64,000 nt of DNA from Bacteroidota bacterium. Its GTDB lineage: Bacteria > Bacteroidota > Bacteroidia > AKYH767-A > 2013-40CM-41-45. Positions within the stretch are counted from its first letter, which is position 1, and each line of letters begins with the position of its first letter. The DNA lies in contig JADKIH010000002.1 of NCBI GenBank assembly GCA_016721305.1, forward strand, positions 1 to 64,000. The letters run 5' to 3'. A program made the translations under genes and the position numbers. The notes below the pieces were generated by a model, which worked only from the letters and a program-made list of their open reading frames with translations, was not told the DNA's origin and ran no database searches. This document shows positions 1-10,273 of this stretch, piece after piece.

Positions 1-264
1 CGATCAGATCGGCTAGCTGCTGAGAATTGTACTTCGCTGTCCCCTCGGAAGCATTCTATTTGTCGCCGAATTTAGCAAGGGCTTTTTCGGATTGAAGTCG
101 ACATTCGGAAATAAAAACTCCACCTTCACTAAATCCTGAAATCCGGCGTTGATGGCGTACACAGGAATACCGTTATCGAGACGATAAAGCTTTGCCTGCG
201 GTACATTGATCTTTTGTATATCGGCGCGCTGTGGCGGATTAAGACGATCTAAAATCTGATTCAT
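1..264 (-). CDS. M16 family peptidase, second of a pair (partial, frameshifted)
   Basis: N-terminal part of an insulinase/pitrilysin-like M16 protein that runs off the left edge. The visible part starts with a linker, then the family's first strands (LDNGIPVYAINAG, KVEFLFPN). The frame stops at 13, but another frame continues with the expected G-T-A-K-Y-N-S-Q-Q-L-A-D-L-I, so one base is missing near position 50. It starts 3 bases after the stop of the upstream M16 gene, so the two are co-transcribed. In such pairs the second subunit usually lacks the zinc site; the region that would show this is outside the window. Confidence 0.75.
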
Positions 265-267
265 TTT

Positions 268-1510
268 TTAATTCTTTCTGTTTGATAAATAATACAAAGT
301 CGAACAATTTGTTTTGCGGAAAATCTCTGCAGCTTGCTTACGAATATCTTCCGGAGTTACTTTGCGGAACAACTCAAGCTCGGTATTCACCAATTCAACA
401 TCACCCATATATTCGGCAATGGCGAGATTGAGCGCACGGCCCGATAAATCCATTTCAGAAAACTCCATCGTTGACTCAACTTTGTTTTTCACTTTTTCCA
501 ACTCATCGGCTTTCACCAATTCCGTCATTACTTTTTGAAGCTCTTCATCAATTCCGGCTTCGGCATCTTTCATCGACACGCCTTCCACAAGCTTCCCTTC
601 CACTACCATCAGCCCTTTGTCGAAATCTGCCGTCACGTAAGCATGCACATCGCTAAAGAAATTCCTTTCTTTCACCAAAGCATTGAATAAACGCGAAGAA
701 CGGCCACGACTCAACACATCGGATAATAAATCGACGGCATAAAATCCGGATCAAGACGAGAACAGCAATGATAGGCACGATAAACTGAATCGTAAGGAAT
801 ATCGCGATGAACTGTCAGCTCCCGATATTCTTCCTGACGCGGTTCAACCGGATAAGGACTTGACGGAACAAATTTGCGTTTGATTTCTCCAAACCATTTT
901 TCAGCCAAAGCAAAAGTTTCTTCTGATTTGACATTTCCGGCAATCGTCATGATGGCATTGTCGGGACAATAAAAACGGAAGAAGAAATCACGTACATCTT
1001 CCAATGTGGCATTTTCAATATGTGAAACTTCTTTACCAATTGTTGCCCACTGATAAGGATGGACTTTGTAAGCCAACGGACGAAGCAGCAACCACACGTC
1101 GCCGTAAGGTTGATTCAGGTAACGTTGCTTGAACTCTTCGATCACCACGCTTCGTTGCACTTCCAGACTTTTTTCCGAAAATGCCAGACTGAGCATACGA
1201 TCACTTTCCAGCCAAAATCCTGTTTCGATATTCTCTGCAGGAAGGTCAGATAATAATTAGTGATATCGTTATTCGTAAAAGCATTATTATCGCCACCGGC
1301 TAATTGCAACGGTGAATCGTATTCAGGAATATTGATAGAACCGCCAAACATCAGATGTTCGAACAAGTGTGCGAAACCGGTTTTGTCGGAATGCTCGTCG
1401 CGGGCACCAACGCGGTAAAGAATATTCACAGTTACCAAAGGCGTCGTTGGATCTTCGTGAATGATCACTTTCAATCCATTGGAAAGTGTTCTGGATGTAT
1501 ATTGAATCAT
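268..1510 (-). CDS. M16 family zinc metallopeptidase (two frameshifts)
   Basis: About 413 residues once two shifts are repaired (near 1240 and 745). The first segment carries the inverted zinc motif HLFEH (residues about 49-53, within GFAHLFEHLMFGG), diagnostic of the M16 insulinase family, so this is the catalytic member of the pair. The middle segment contains the helical half with the VVIEEFKQRY region, and the last segment resembles the M16 C-terminal domain (LSRGRSSRLFNALVKE). No clear signal peptide at the chosen ATG (1510), so a periplasmic location is not shown by the sequence. Conserved text continues across both breaks in other frames, which argues for sequence errors rather than decay. 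Confidence 0.85.
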
Positions 1511-1605
1511 AGTTGTAAAATGGATGGTCAGATCAATGACCGATCAATTGCGGGTGTAAATTTAAGGGATAATGATGTGAAGAAACACCAAGCCTGAACG
1601 ACTTT

Positions 1606-3695
1606 TCAATAGCTTCCTGCTCGTTTCCTTAAGAACCACTCGATAGTCAAAATAGCCAATAAAAGGAAGAAAATAAGCTTCAAATCGACCAGGTCGCGCA
1701 TCTGATAATGCGAATAGCTGATGGTTTTGATGTCGTTTCGCTTGAGCAATGAGTCGGTCAGCGCTTCTAGCTGATTCGGATAAAACATATGTCCGCCATT
1801 CTTCTCGGCCATGGCAAATAGCAAACGATGATCGGCCACCGATTCGCTTTGCTCAGCCTGAAGAGCTGTGACACTGAATTCGCCACTCTGTGAGTACGCT
1901 TTGTCTCCGACTTTCACTGTTGCCTTGTACTTGTAATCACCGGCCGGCATGTAACCTGCGTTGAGCGTATATGCTTTATCTGTCTTCGAAAATGTATACG
2001 GGAAATTCTTGTTCTTCGAATTCGTTATCGTCACAGCGACATCCGGTGTGTTGATGAGCTCAAAATTGTCGTTGTAAACTTCCGCATCGAAGTTTACTGT
2101 TTCATTTTCATCGAACGCCGATTTATTCGTAATCCTGAAATGCGATTTGTTTTCGCGAACACTTAGATTCTGAACCGTTTTAATGCCCAGCTATTAAACA
2201 CATCGAAATTTTCATTCGTGCTGTAGTCGCTCAATCGCCACTTCCAGATTCCTTCACCACACAATACTCCGATTCGTTGAGTAGAATTCTGATTGAATGC
2301 CTGCAACGGTTGATCTGTCGACACACTTCCGATTTGCTGCTGCAGCAATATCGCATTGTTCGCAGTCGAACGGAATTGTCCGAACGGAGTAAGCAAAGCC
2401 GGGAAGGTCGGTAAATTCTGGCTTGTAGCCTGATCAATGGTGAAGAGCGAAAAATCGTTATTCACTTTCGCCTGCACCGAATTCGATTTATCAATATTTC
2501 CCGTAATTGAAATTCCGGTCTCCAGCTTGTTGAACAATGAAGTGCTCACCTGAGTTCCCAGAATATACCAGACAGGAATGTTGGCAGTTTTGATTCGATC
2601 GATCAAATCCGTCATCGGATGTTGAGTAGAGGGAATATTATGGAAGATGATCAGATTATTTTCATTCAGCGTTCCGACTTCCTGATCGGCTGTAATCACT
2701 TTCACCGAGTAATTCTGACTGCTTTCAATAGCCAGTTTCAAAGCTCCTAAATCGGGATGCGGTGCATTGCCGATCACTAAAATTTTCTGCTTGCTTTCTA
2801 TCACTTCGACAAAAACATCGCGCTCGTTGTTGATCGTCGTCATTTCTCCTGAAATAGCAGAAAGTTGAATTTTGTAATGAATGATTCCGCCTTTCTTTGC
2901 ATCGAGAATAACAGGCACGAGCTGATCAAATTTGTTTCCGGATATTTTTATCTCCTTCGAAAATACGAGTGAGGAATCTTGTCTTACGGTTAATATAGTC
3001 GTTGCCCCGCTCGACTGACGAGCATCGACATGAACTTCTATTGGAAAGCTATTACCCAGATAAACCGTCTTATTGTAATTCAATCCTGAAATGAGCAAAT
3101 CCTTTTGAACCGTAGTATCACCCAGAGCGATCGTGTACACAGGCACCTTACCGGCAGTTTCACGATAAAGCGGGCTGCTTCCGCGATTGTAAATTCCATC
3201 CGTCGCGATTACATAGGCACCGACATTGCGGTTTGCATAACGATTATCTGACTCATCGAAGAAGGATGAGAAATCAGTTTCTTTATCTGTAAATGAATAG
3301 TTGATTTCGTCTTTAACCTTATCACCCCAGCTCACCGGTTTCACATCATACTTTTCCTTCAGAGCCGACATCATTTTGTCGAGCGCTTGACGATAAGAAG
3401 TGCGGTACTGAGCCGAATCTTTATTTTGAACAATACTCTCCGAATTATCCTGAGCGATAATCAGCAATGGTTTTTCTTTCTCTCTCGTAAATGTTCGAAT
3501 CAAAGGCGTCAACAGCAGCAAGCAAAGGAAGAATACCAAAGCCGACCGCAAGACAAAAAGCAAGCGACGAAGCCACCGGTGTACGCCATCAAACGAATGG
3601 TCGTTCCGATACAATACGAATCCCGCAGCCAATCCTGCAAGCAAGCAAACAAAAACCCACCACGTAGGTAATTCAGTCAGAAATTGGAAGTTCAT
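1606..3695 (-). CDS. membrane-anchored VWA/BatA-like protein (one frameshift)
   Basis: Roughly 695 residues after repair of a shift near 2170, where the C-terminal part continues in another frame. Two hydrophobic helices at the N-terminus (about residues 12-30 and 44-66) are followed by a large extracytoplasmic part with a von Willebrand-like segment (LLIIAQDNSES, then VIATDGIYNRGSSP) and beta-rich domains. One more membrane helix lies next to the C-terminus (LKLIFFLLLAILTIEWFLRKR). This topology matches uncharacterised Bacteroidota VWA-domain proteins; the metal-ion-dependent site is not obviously complete (D-N-S-E-S instead of DxSxS). Function unknown. A -7-like box (TACCTTCG on the minus strand, about 3705-3712) lies just upstream. 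Confidence 0.7.
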
Positions 3696-3708
3696 AGGTT
3701 GGTGGCGA

Positions 3709-4158
3709 AGGTAGTGAATTTGGTAGTAAGTAGTAAGTTGGAATTCGTAAGTAGTAAGTAGTAAGTTGTAAGTTGACTTATTGTTAGGACTGTAGTTTTC
3801 TAGTTTGAGTAGGCTTATATGGAATTGCCGACAGATAAGGCTAAATGGACATTAAAAGCAGAAAACGACTTTGAATAATAATTGTTTTATTCTTATCAAT
3901 AGACAAGGAAACATCCTCATTATGTGCAGATTATCGTTAACAGGCCGCAAATTGAAGAGTCATATTTAATCTCGAGTGAACATCTACTTTCATGCTTGAT
4001 TCAATTTTACTATCTGAATATCAAAAGAAGAATGCACAATTTATGAACATAGTGCTTTAACGCTTAATAAAACGACGGTGGCTAAATACCTCAAGTCAAC
4101 TTACTACTTACAACTTACTACTTACTACCAAATTACTACCAAATTCCTACCTTCGCCC
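3709..4158. repeat. inverted repeat bounding a 310-base non-coding segment
   Basis: The left arm (about 3709-3780) and right arm (about 4091-4158) are imperfect inverted copies built from the words GGTAGTAAGTAGTAAGTTG and TAAGTTGACTT. At the outer end of each arm lies an outward-facing CTACCTTCGCC box, one toward the VWA gene and one toward RNase P RNA. The 310 bases between hold no convincing gene; the longest reading is a 19-codon ATG frame. The arrangement resembles a small non-autonomous element, but no target-site duplication was identified. Confidence 0.6.
4148..4155 (+). promoter_or_regulatory. -7 promoter element for RNase P RNA
   Basis: TACCTTCG is one base from the Bacteroidota -7 consensus TAnnTTTG. 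It lies a few bases upstream of the predicted 5' end of the RNase P RNA, which is the spacing expected for its start site. The -33 region is made of repeat words and shows no clear TTTG. Confidence 0.5.
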
Positions 4159-4528
4159 CATCGCTGGCGTTCTATCGCCTCTTTGCAAGACAAGGGGAGG
4201 AAAGTCCGGGCAACATAGCGCATCCTGCTTCCTAACGGGAAGGGTTCTCTTCGGAGAATACAGCAAGTGCCACAGAAAATAACTGCCGGCTTCGGTCGGT
4301 CAAGGTGAAAACGTGAGGTAAGAGCTCACGGCAGCAGGTAGTAATGCAGGCTGCGGGTAAACCTCAGGAGTTGAAAAACCAAATAAGTCATGGATTAAGG
4401 GTTGCGCGCCCAAGTTCACCTGTGATGCCATGATGGGTAGGTTGATTGAGGTGACGTGCGAACGTCATCCCAGATAAATGATAGAAGTCTCTTCGGAGAA
4501 ACAGAACCCGGCTTATAACCGGCGATAC
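4159..4528 (+). ncRNA. rnpB: RNase P RNA, bacterial type A
   Basis: Catalytic RNA that matures the 5' ends of tRNAs. The two universally conserved strands of the core are present: GAGGAAAGTCCGGGC at about 4196-4210 and ACAGAACCCGGCTTA at 4501-4515. The ends pair to form P1 (ATCGCTGG near 4160 with CCGGCGAT at 4519-4526, one G-U pair). The internal GGTAA and GCAG segments and a length of about 370 bases fit the family. It is followed at once by a hairpin and a T run. The exact ends are inferred from P1 pairing. Confidence 0.95.
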
Positions 4529-4533
4529 GAAAT

Positions 4534-4567
4534 TCGCCTCTCGCTTTGCGGGGGGCGTTTTTTTTTA
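4534..4567 (+). terminator. terminator of rnpB
   Basis: CGCC...GGCG hairpin with a G-rich 3' arm followed directly by a run of nine T residues, immediately downstream of the RNase P RNA. Confidence 0.75.
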
Positions 4568-4721
4568 TTGAAGATTGAATATTGAATAGTTTGAAGAAAG
4601 CAGATTTTAAACTCAAAACAACCAAAATTGGGTTTAAAAAGCGTGCACAATCTTCAATTTTCAATCTTCAATCATCAATAGCAACCTTAACACAATTTAA
4701 TATCATTTATTCCGCTTTTCG

Positions 4722-4753
4722 TTGCTTAACTCAAAGTGTTTACTGTACTTTTG
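4722..4753 (+). promoter_or_regulatory. promoter of the TonB-dependent receptor
   Basis: TTG at 4722-4724, 21 bases, then TACTTTTG at 4746-4753, an exact TAnnTTTG -7 element. The predicted start site near 4759 lies upstream of the ATG at 4790, which supports that start over any farther upstream. Confidence 0.65.
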
Positions 4754-4789
4754 CACCCGCAAATCGATTACAACTCAATTACCTGTTTT

Positions 4790-7188
4790 ATGCATCTTCG
4801 TTATCATCAGAATTTCGTAAAAAATTCTGCACTTTTCTTCGTTCTCCTACTGCTTTACTTTCCTTCTTTCGCCAAAAAAGCACTCACACCGTCAGCGGCT
4901 ACGTTATCGAAAAAGCGACCGGTGAATCACTTCTTGGGGCTAATGTGTATTTGAAAGAAAATCTGAAAGGAACCACCACAAATCAGTATGGCTTCTACTC
5001 TATCACTGTTCCTGATGGAGATTATACTCTCGTCGTTGCGTATTTGGGATTCATTTCTCAGGAAGTACCGATTACTCTTAAGACGGTAGATATCACTAAG
5101 AGCTTTAGCCTTGAAAGCGCTTCTATCGAAACGAAGGAAGTAACTATCAATGGCGAAAAAGAAGATCGGAATGTTCAAAGCGCCGAAATGGGCCGACAAA
5201 AATTATCGGTGGAAAAAATCAAAACGCTTCCGGCCTTTTTAGGTGAAGTTGATATCCTCAAAACAATTCAATTACTTCCCGGCGTCTCTTCAGCCGGTGA
5301 AGGTAACAGCGGTTTCTATGTTCGAGGCGGTGGTCCTGATCAAAATCTGATTCTCCTCGACGAGGCCAATGTTTATAACGCAGCTCACCTCTTCGGCTTC
5401 TTTTCTGTCTTTAATGCTGATGCCGTACAAAACATCACTCTCACCAAAGGCAATATGCCGGCAAATTACGGCGGACGTCTTTCGTCGGTGCTCGACATTC
5501 AAATGAAAGAAGGAAACAATCAGCGCTTCGGTGTACAGGGTGGAATCGGCTTCGTATCGTCACGACTCACAATCGAAGGCCCGATCAAAAAAGACACCAG
5601 CTCGTTTATCGTTTCTGCCCGCAGAACGTTCATCGATCTTTTCATGGGAAAACCTTTCGTCAGCAGCTCATCGAATTTCAATGGGAACAAATACTACTTC
5701 TACGATTTGAATGCAAAGGTTAACTACCGTTTGAGCGATAAAGATCGTCTCTTCCTGAGTGGTTACTTCGGACGTGATGTATTCCGTTTTAAAAGCTCAA
5801 ACTCTGATTTTACCGTCAATATTCCGTGGGGAAATGCAACAGCAACGGCTCGCTGGAATCACCTATTCCACAATCAGCTTTTCCTGAACACGTCTCTGAT
5901 CTTTACAAACTACGATTTCTCATTCGAAGGCGGACAGGAAGAATTCAGCTTCAAACTCTTTTCAGGAATAAAAGACTACAACGTTAAAACTGACTTCACT
6001 TGGTTGCCTAATACGCAGCACACAGTGAAGTTTGGAATGAATTACATCTATCACGTCTTCATACCCAATAATGCCAGCGCACGCAGCGGTGATGTGAATT
6101 TCAATCTGGGTGATATCGTTCGTCAGTATGCTCACGATGGCGCTGTTTATTTGAACGACAATTTTGAAATCAACGATAAATGGTTGCTCGATGGCGGCGT
6201 TCGTCTAACCTTATTCGATCAGGTTGGTCCGTTCGATCGATTTGTAAACGATCCGATCACCAACACTCCTACCGATACAATTCACTACGATGCCGGTCAA
6301 AGCGTGAAAGCTTACTTTCATGTGGAGCCTCGTTTTGCTGCCAGATATTCCATCAATCACGTTTCTTCTTTGAAGGCTTCTTACTCGCAGAACTATCAAT
6401 ACATTCACCTTGCTTCTTTGTCAGGAATTTCTTTGCCTACAGATACCTGGGTACCTTCGTCTGATCGTGTTAAGCCTCAATTCGGAACTCAATACGCTCT
6501 GGGCTATTTCCGCAATTTGAAAATGAATATGTACGAAACTTCAGTCGAGGTTTATTACAAAGAGATGAAAGACCAGATTGAATACCAGGAAGGTTTTCTT
6601 CCGGAAAATCAGGTCAACGGTAATCTCGACAACTTCTTCGTATTCGGAAAAGGTTGGAGCTATGGAGCAGAATTCTTTTTCAAGAAAGCAAAAGGCGATC
6701 TCACCGGCTGGGTGGGTTACACAATAGCCTGGACTAAACGTCAATTTGCTGATTTGAATCTTGGAAATACTTTTTATCCGAAATATGATCGTCGACACGA
6801 TATCTCCGTTGTATTAACATACGATCTCAACGCACGATGGACATTCGGGGCAACATGGGTTTATGCCACGGGAAATCTCAACACCTTCCCTGAACGAATT
6901 TATCTGATGAGTAACGGTGATATCGTTGAAGATTACGGTGGACAAAGAAACAATTACCGTCTGCCAGCTTATCATCGAATGGACGTTAGCGCGACATACA
7001 AAATCAAAAAACACAAACGATTCGAATCAAGCTGGAATTTCAGCATATTTAATGTGTACAATCGTTACAATCCATACATCATTTACTTCGACACAGCCTA
7101 TGACCCGAACGGAAAGATCACGATTCAGGCTAAGCAAATTTCTCTTTTCCCTTTGATCCCAAGTGTCACTTACAATTTCAAATTCTAG
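4790..7188 (+). CDS. TonB-dependent outer-membrane receptor with N-terminal carboxypeptidase-like domain (one frameshift)
   Basis: About 800 residues after repair. The ATG at 4790 opens a signal peptide (FFVLLLLYFPSFA) in one frame. An A6 run near 4875 appears one A short; beyond it the other frame continues into a CarboxypepD_reg-like beta-sandwich (VSGYVIEKATGESLLGANVYL), then a plug domain (GFYVRGGGPDQNLILLDE, GRLSSVLDIQMKE) and a long beta-barrel ending in an aromatic residue (VTYNFKF). The ligand cannot be read from sequence. It is followed after 2 bases by a DUF4249 lipoprotein, a common partner of this receptor type. An open frame extends upstream to 4582 but lacks a signal peptide and crosses the promoter. 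Confidence 0.9.
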
Positions 7189-7190
7189 TC

Positions 7191-8087
7191 ATGAAAAAGA
7201 ACGTCCTCAAGTATATTCTCACTTTCGCTGCAATCACTGCACTGTTTACTGCTTGCGAAAAAAACGTGACAGTCGAAGTTCCGGAAGCCAAGCCATTGAT
7301 TGTGGTCGAAGGTGTCATTGAAACCGGTCAACATCCTCTGATTCTCCTTACTTCCTCCCTGCCTTTCTTTGGCGAAATCAGCACAAGCCAGATTTTAGCG
7401 AATTCGATTCAGGGAGCAACCGTCGTCATTAACGACGGAACCATCTCTGACACGCTACAGCAAATTCCGGGATTTGGCGTATACACTTCTACGATTATAA
7501 CAGGGGAAGTCGGAAAAACATATAAGCTTACCGTTACTGCTAACGGGCAAACTGTTACTTCATCAACATCGATCCTTCCGGCAATTCCGCTCGATAGTTT
7601 GTGGTTCAAAGTCGATGGCAACAAAGACTCCTTAGGCTTCGCCTGGGCCCATCTTACCGATCCGGACACCTTGGGGAACTGTTACCGTTGGGTCGCTCAA
7701 CGGATCAACCATTATACATATGGACCTGATTCCGGAAAGATAAAAGACTCTACCTTCATTTCACCCGTTGGTGGCTCTGTTTTCGAAGATCGTTACATCA
7801 ATGGGCGTAGCTTCGACATTTCTTTCCCTCGCGGAGCCTTTTCTTTTTCGACAAAAGAGGATGATGAAAACGAAGAGAAATTTCACTTTAAAAAGGGTGA
7901 CACCATTGTCGTCAAATTTTCTGCAATCGACCGGGGCTGTTTCGACTTCTGGAGAACGGAAGAATCTCAAGTTTCGAGCAATGGAAATCCGTTTGGCTCT
8001 CCACAGCCGGTACACTCCAATATCACCGGAGGATTAGGTGTTTGGGGAGGGTATTCGCCATCATTCGACACTATCATCGCTCAATAA
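7191..8087 (+). CDS. DUF4249 domain-containing lipoprotein
   Basis: 298 residues with an N-terminal lipoprotein signal (LFTACEKN, lipid-anchored Cys about residue 22). The Ig-like segment after the anchor (PLIVVEGVIETGQHPLILL, then GATVVINDG) and the end region (NITGGLGVWGGYSP) are typical of DUF4249 proteins, which are found beside TonB-dependent receptors in Bacteroidota. It starts 2 bases after the receptor stop, so it is translated from the same mRNA. Likely surface or outer-membrane accessory to the receptor; its exact role is unknown. Confidence 0.85.
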   Translation: MKKNVLKYILTFAAITALFTACEKNVTVEVPEAKPLIVVEGVIETGQHPLILLTSSLPFFGEISTSQILANSIQGATVVINDGTISDTLQQIPGFGVYTSTIITGEVGKTYKLTVTANGQTVTSSTSILPAIPLDSLWFKVDGNKDSLGFAWAHLTDPDTLGNCYRWVAQRINHYTYGPDSGKIKDSTFISPVGGSVFEDRYINGRSFDISFPRGAFSFSTKEDDENEEKFHFKKGDTIVVKFSAIDRGCFDFWRTEESQVSSNGNPFGSPQPVHSNITGGLGVWGGYSPSFDTIIAQ

Positions 8088-8107
8088 TTCCCATCGTCGA
8101 CCTTATT

Positions 8108-8157
8108 GAAGAACCCTGTTTTCGGTATTTTTTACCGCTAACAGGGTTCTTCAGTTT
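8108..8157 (+). terminator. terminator of the receptor/DUF4249 operon
   Basis: A perfect 13-base-pair stem (GAAGAACCCTGTT with AACAGGGTTCTTC) whose 19-base loop itself contains CGGTA...TACCG. A short T-rich tract follows. Confidence 0.75.
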
Positions 8158-8307
8158 TGTCAATCGTCCATTGACCAAAAAGGTGTTGTGTAATTCATCG
8201 GCATTATTTATTTTGTGGGTATATCGATACAAAAAATAACTCAAAGCGGTTGAATCTTGACAGAGCAAAGCATTTGAGCAATTTATTTTCCCAAATCACA
8301 CACACCG

Positions 8308-9914
8308 ATGAAGTCAACACTACTTACGCTTTGCCTCTTTTTTGCTCTCTCCTTTTCTTCAAAGGCGACAAATGTTCTCATTACAGAAAACACGCTTTAC
8401 GTGTGCGATACGATATGGAAACATGTGGCAAACGGAATGGGAATGAACTCTATTATTCAATCCGATACATTTCTCGACAATACTTATTTTCTTACTCATG
8501 CCGATGTCGTCATCATTGCTACCTACAATGTTAATTATACTCCTACTCGAGTAAATAACATCAAGCAATTTCTCGCCAGCGGAAAAAGTGTTTACCTGCA
8601 AACGGAATACGATTGTACTAACTTCCCCAGCGATGCAATCTACGAAGACATTGTCAATTCCCTTGGTGGCTCCTTCACTAGAGGAGGTACGATTTCCGGC
8701 ATGTTAAACGTTAACGTGCTTGGCAATATGGCTACAACTCCCAACACCGTGACTCAAATTACCGATTTCTGGTACGGTTGCCAGGGAATTGCCTCATGTA
8801 CCAATATGGATGCCTTTCTTGAACTTTCAGGAAATTATTTCGGATTTACTTTTGTCCTCCTATCAATGGCTACGGTCGCCTGATGACAACAACAGATCAG
8901 GACTGGGTTCGCAGTGGACTAACTATGCCGTTGATTGGAAATATGCTTAATTTGTTAGCTTCTCCTCCTTCAAATTGCGGACTTCCACAAACATCTTTGA
9001 ATCTGGGTAACGACACGACTCTTTGTAGCGGACAATTCATCATGCTTGGAAATGGAATTACAGGGAACAGCTATCAATGGTCGACAGGACAAACTTCGAA
9101 TGTTATTCTGGTGAATTCGCCAGGTACTTATTGGCTTTCTGTCAGCAATTCAGGTTGCACACAGAGTGATACAATCACGGTGAATTTCTCGAATTGCAAT
9201 TACCCCACATCGTCTTTCTCTGCATCTGTCTTGGACATCTGTACGGAGAATTGTACCGACTTTAGCGATCAGTCATCCAATAACCCAACGAGTTGGGCAT
9301 GGTCATTCCCCGGCGGAAATCCAACATCATCTACTGTTCAAAATCCCACACACATTTGCTATACTGTTCCCGGAGTGTACCCTGTAACACTAATCAGCAC
9401 CAATGCATCCGGATCGGATACACTAACGATGGATTCACTTATCACCGTGTATCTGGTTCCACCTCAACCAACGGTCACCGTTCACGGAGATACGCTTGTC
9501 ACTACCGGCGGAGCTTCGTATCAATGGTTTTTCAATAACCAACAAATCTTAGGCGCAACGGATTCATTCTACGTTGCCACTCAACAAGGATCTTACTCAG
9601 TTGAAATCGCCGACATTGCAGGTTGTATTAATACGTCCACAGATGTAATCATGTCTGTCGATGAAGCCGGCTTCGCTTCTTCTATCCTCCTTTTCCCTAA
9701 TCCTTCCAATGGAGAACTCAACATAAAAGGCTTACCTGCAAATGCAGAAAAAATTGAAGTCTTCGATGCCATCGGAAAGCTCGTTGACTCATTCACCTTA
9801 ACTTCAAGCGAACTCAACGTTCCGACAAATCACTACGAAGAAGGAGTTTACTTTGTACGAATTCTATCGGGATCAAATTCGTATTCGAAGAGGTTTACGG
9901 TTTTGCATCAGTAA
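8308..9914 (+). CDS. secreted PKD-domain protein with T9SS sorting domain (one frameshift)
   Basis: About 535 residues after repair of a shift near 8857. Signal peptide (LLTLCLFFALSFSSKA), then an alpha/beta domain (VVIIATYNVNY...FLASGKSVYLQTEYD) resembling ThuA/amidotransferase-like folds, then Ig-like segments (LGNDTTLCSGQ, a frequent motif of secreted Bacteroidota proteins) and a PKD domain (SWAWSFPGGNPTSS...PVTLISTNASGSD). The last ~75 residues (LFPNPSNGELNI...GVYFVRI...SKRFTV) are a type A T9SS C-terminal domain, so the protein should be exported to the cell surface. Substrate unknown. Confidence 0.85.
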
Positions 9915-10273
9915 AGTATCAATCTTATACTTAGGCGATGAATTATGCTTGAATCGTTTAGATTTCGTGAATTGTGAAATGAAAAAGATTTTACCAAATG
10001 GTTTGCGGCGAAAACGGAAGTAGTTTGTTGTGGGGGGCCGTCCACGTGCGTGTGGCCTTCATCTCGGTGGTGAATCGAAGAAAGTAAAATAATCAAGTTT
10101 CAAATGTTGATCCGGAGAAAGATGTTACAATAAGTAAGGAGAGATGGAGGCTGCGCGTGGTCGCCTTTTTCTTTGTTTCTTTCTTTTTGTTCGCTTCAGC
10201 GAAAAAAAGAAAGAAAAATCATCGACCAGTAATATGCGTACTTCTTCAGTTAGTTCAGTGCCGGAATCGTTAA
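9915..10273. repeat. convergent intergenic region with TTTCTTTC hairpin (10176-10216)
   Basis: No gene seen between the convergent T9SS and peroxidase genes. At 10176-10194 a pyrimidine arm (TTTCTTTCTTTTTGTTCGC) pairs across a TTCA loop with a purine arm at 10199-10216, giving an AT-rich hairpin that could terminate transcription from both sides. A GC-rich patch at 10035-10070 has no recognisable function. Confidence 0.55.

Noticed and set aside
2231..2437. Shadow frame within the VWA gene
   Set aside because: Fully inside a real gene in another frame, with no conserved sequence.
4582..4789. N-terminal extension of the TonB receptor frame
   Set aside because: It crosses the promoter and lacks a signal peptide; the signal peptide is in the neighbouring frame from 4790.
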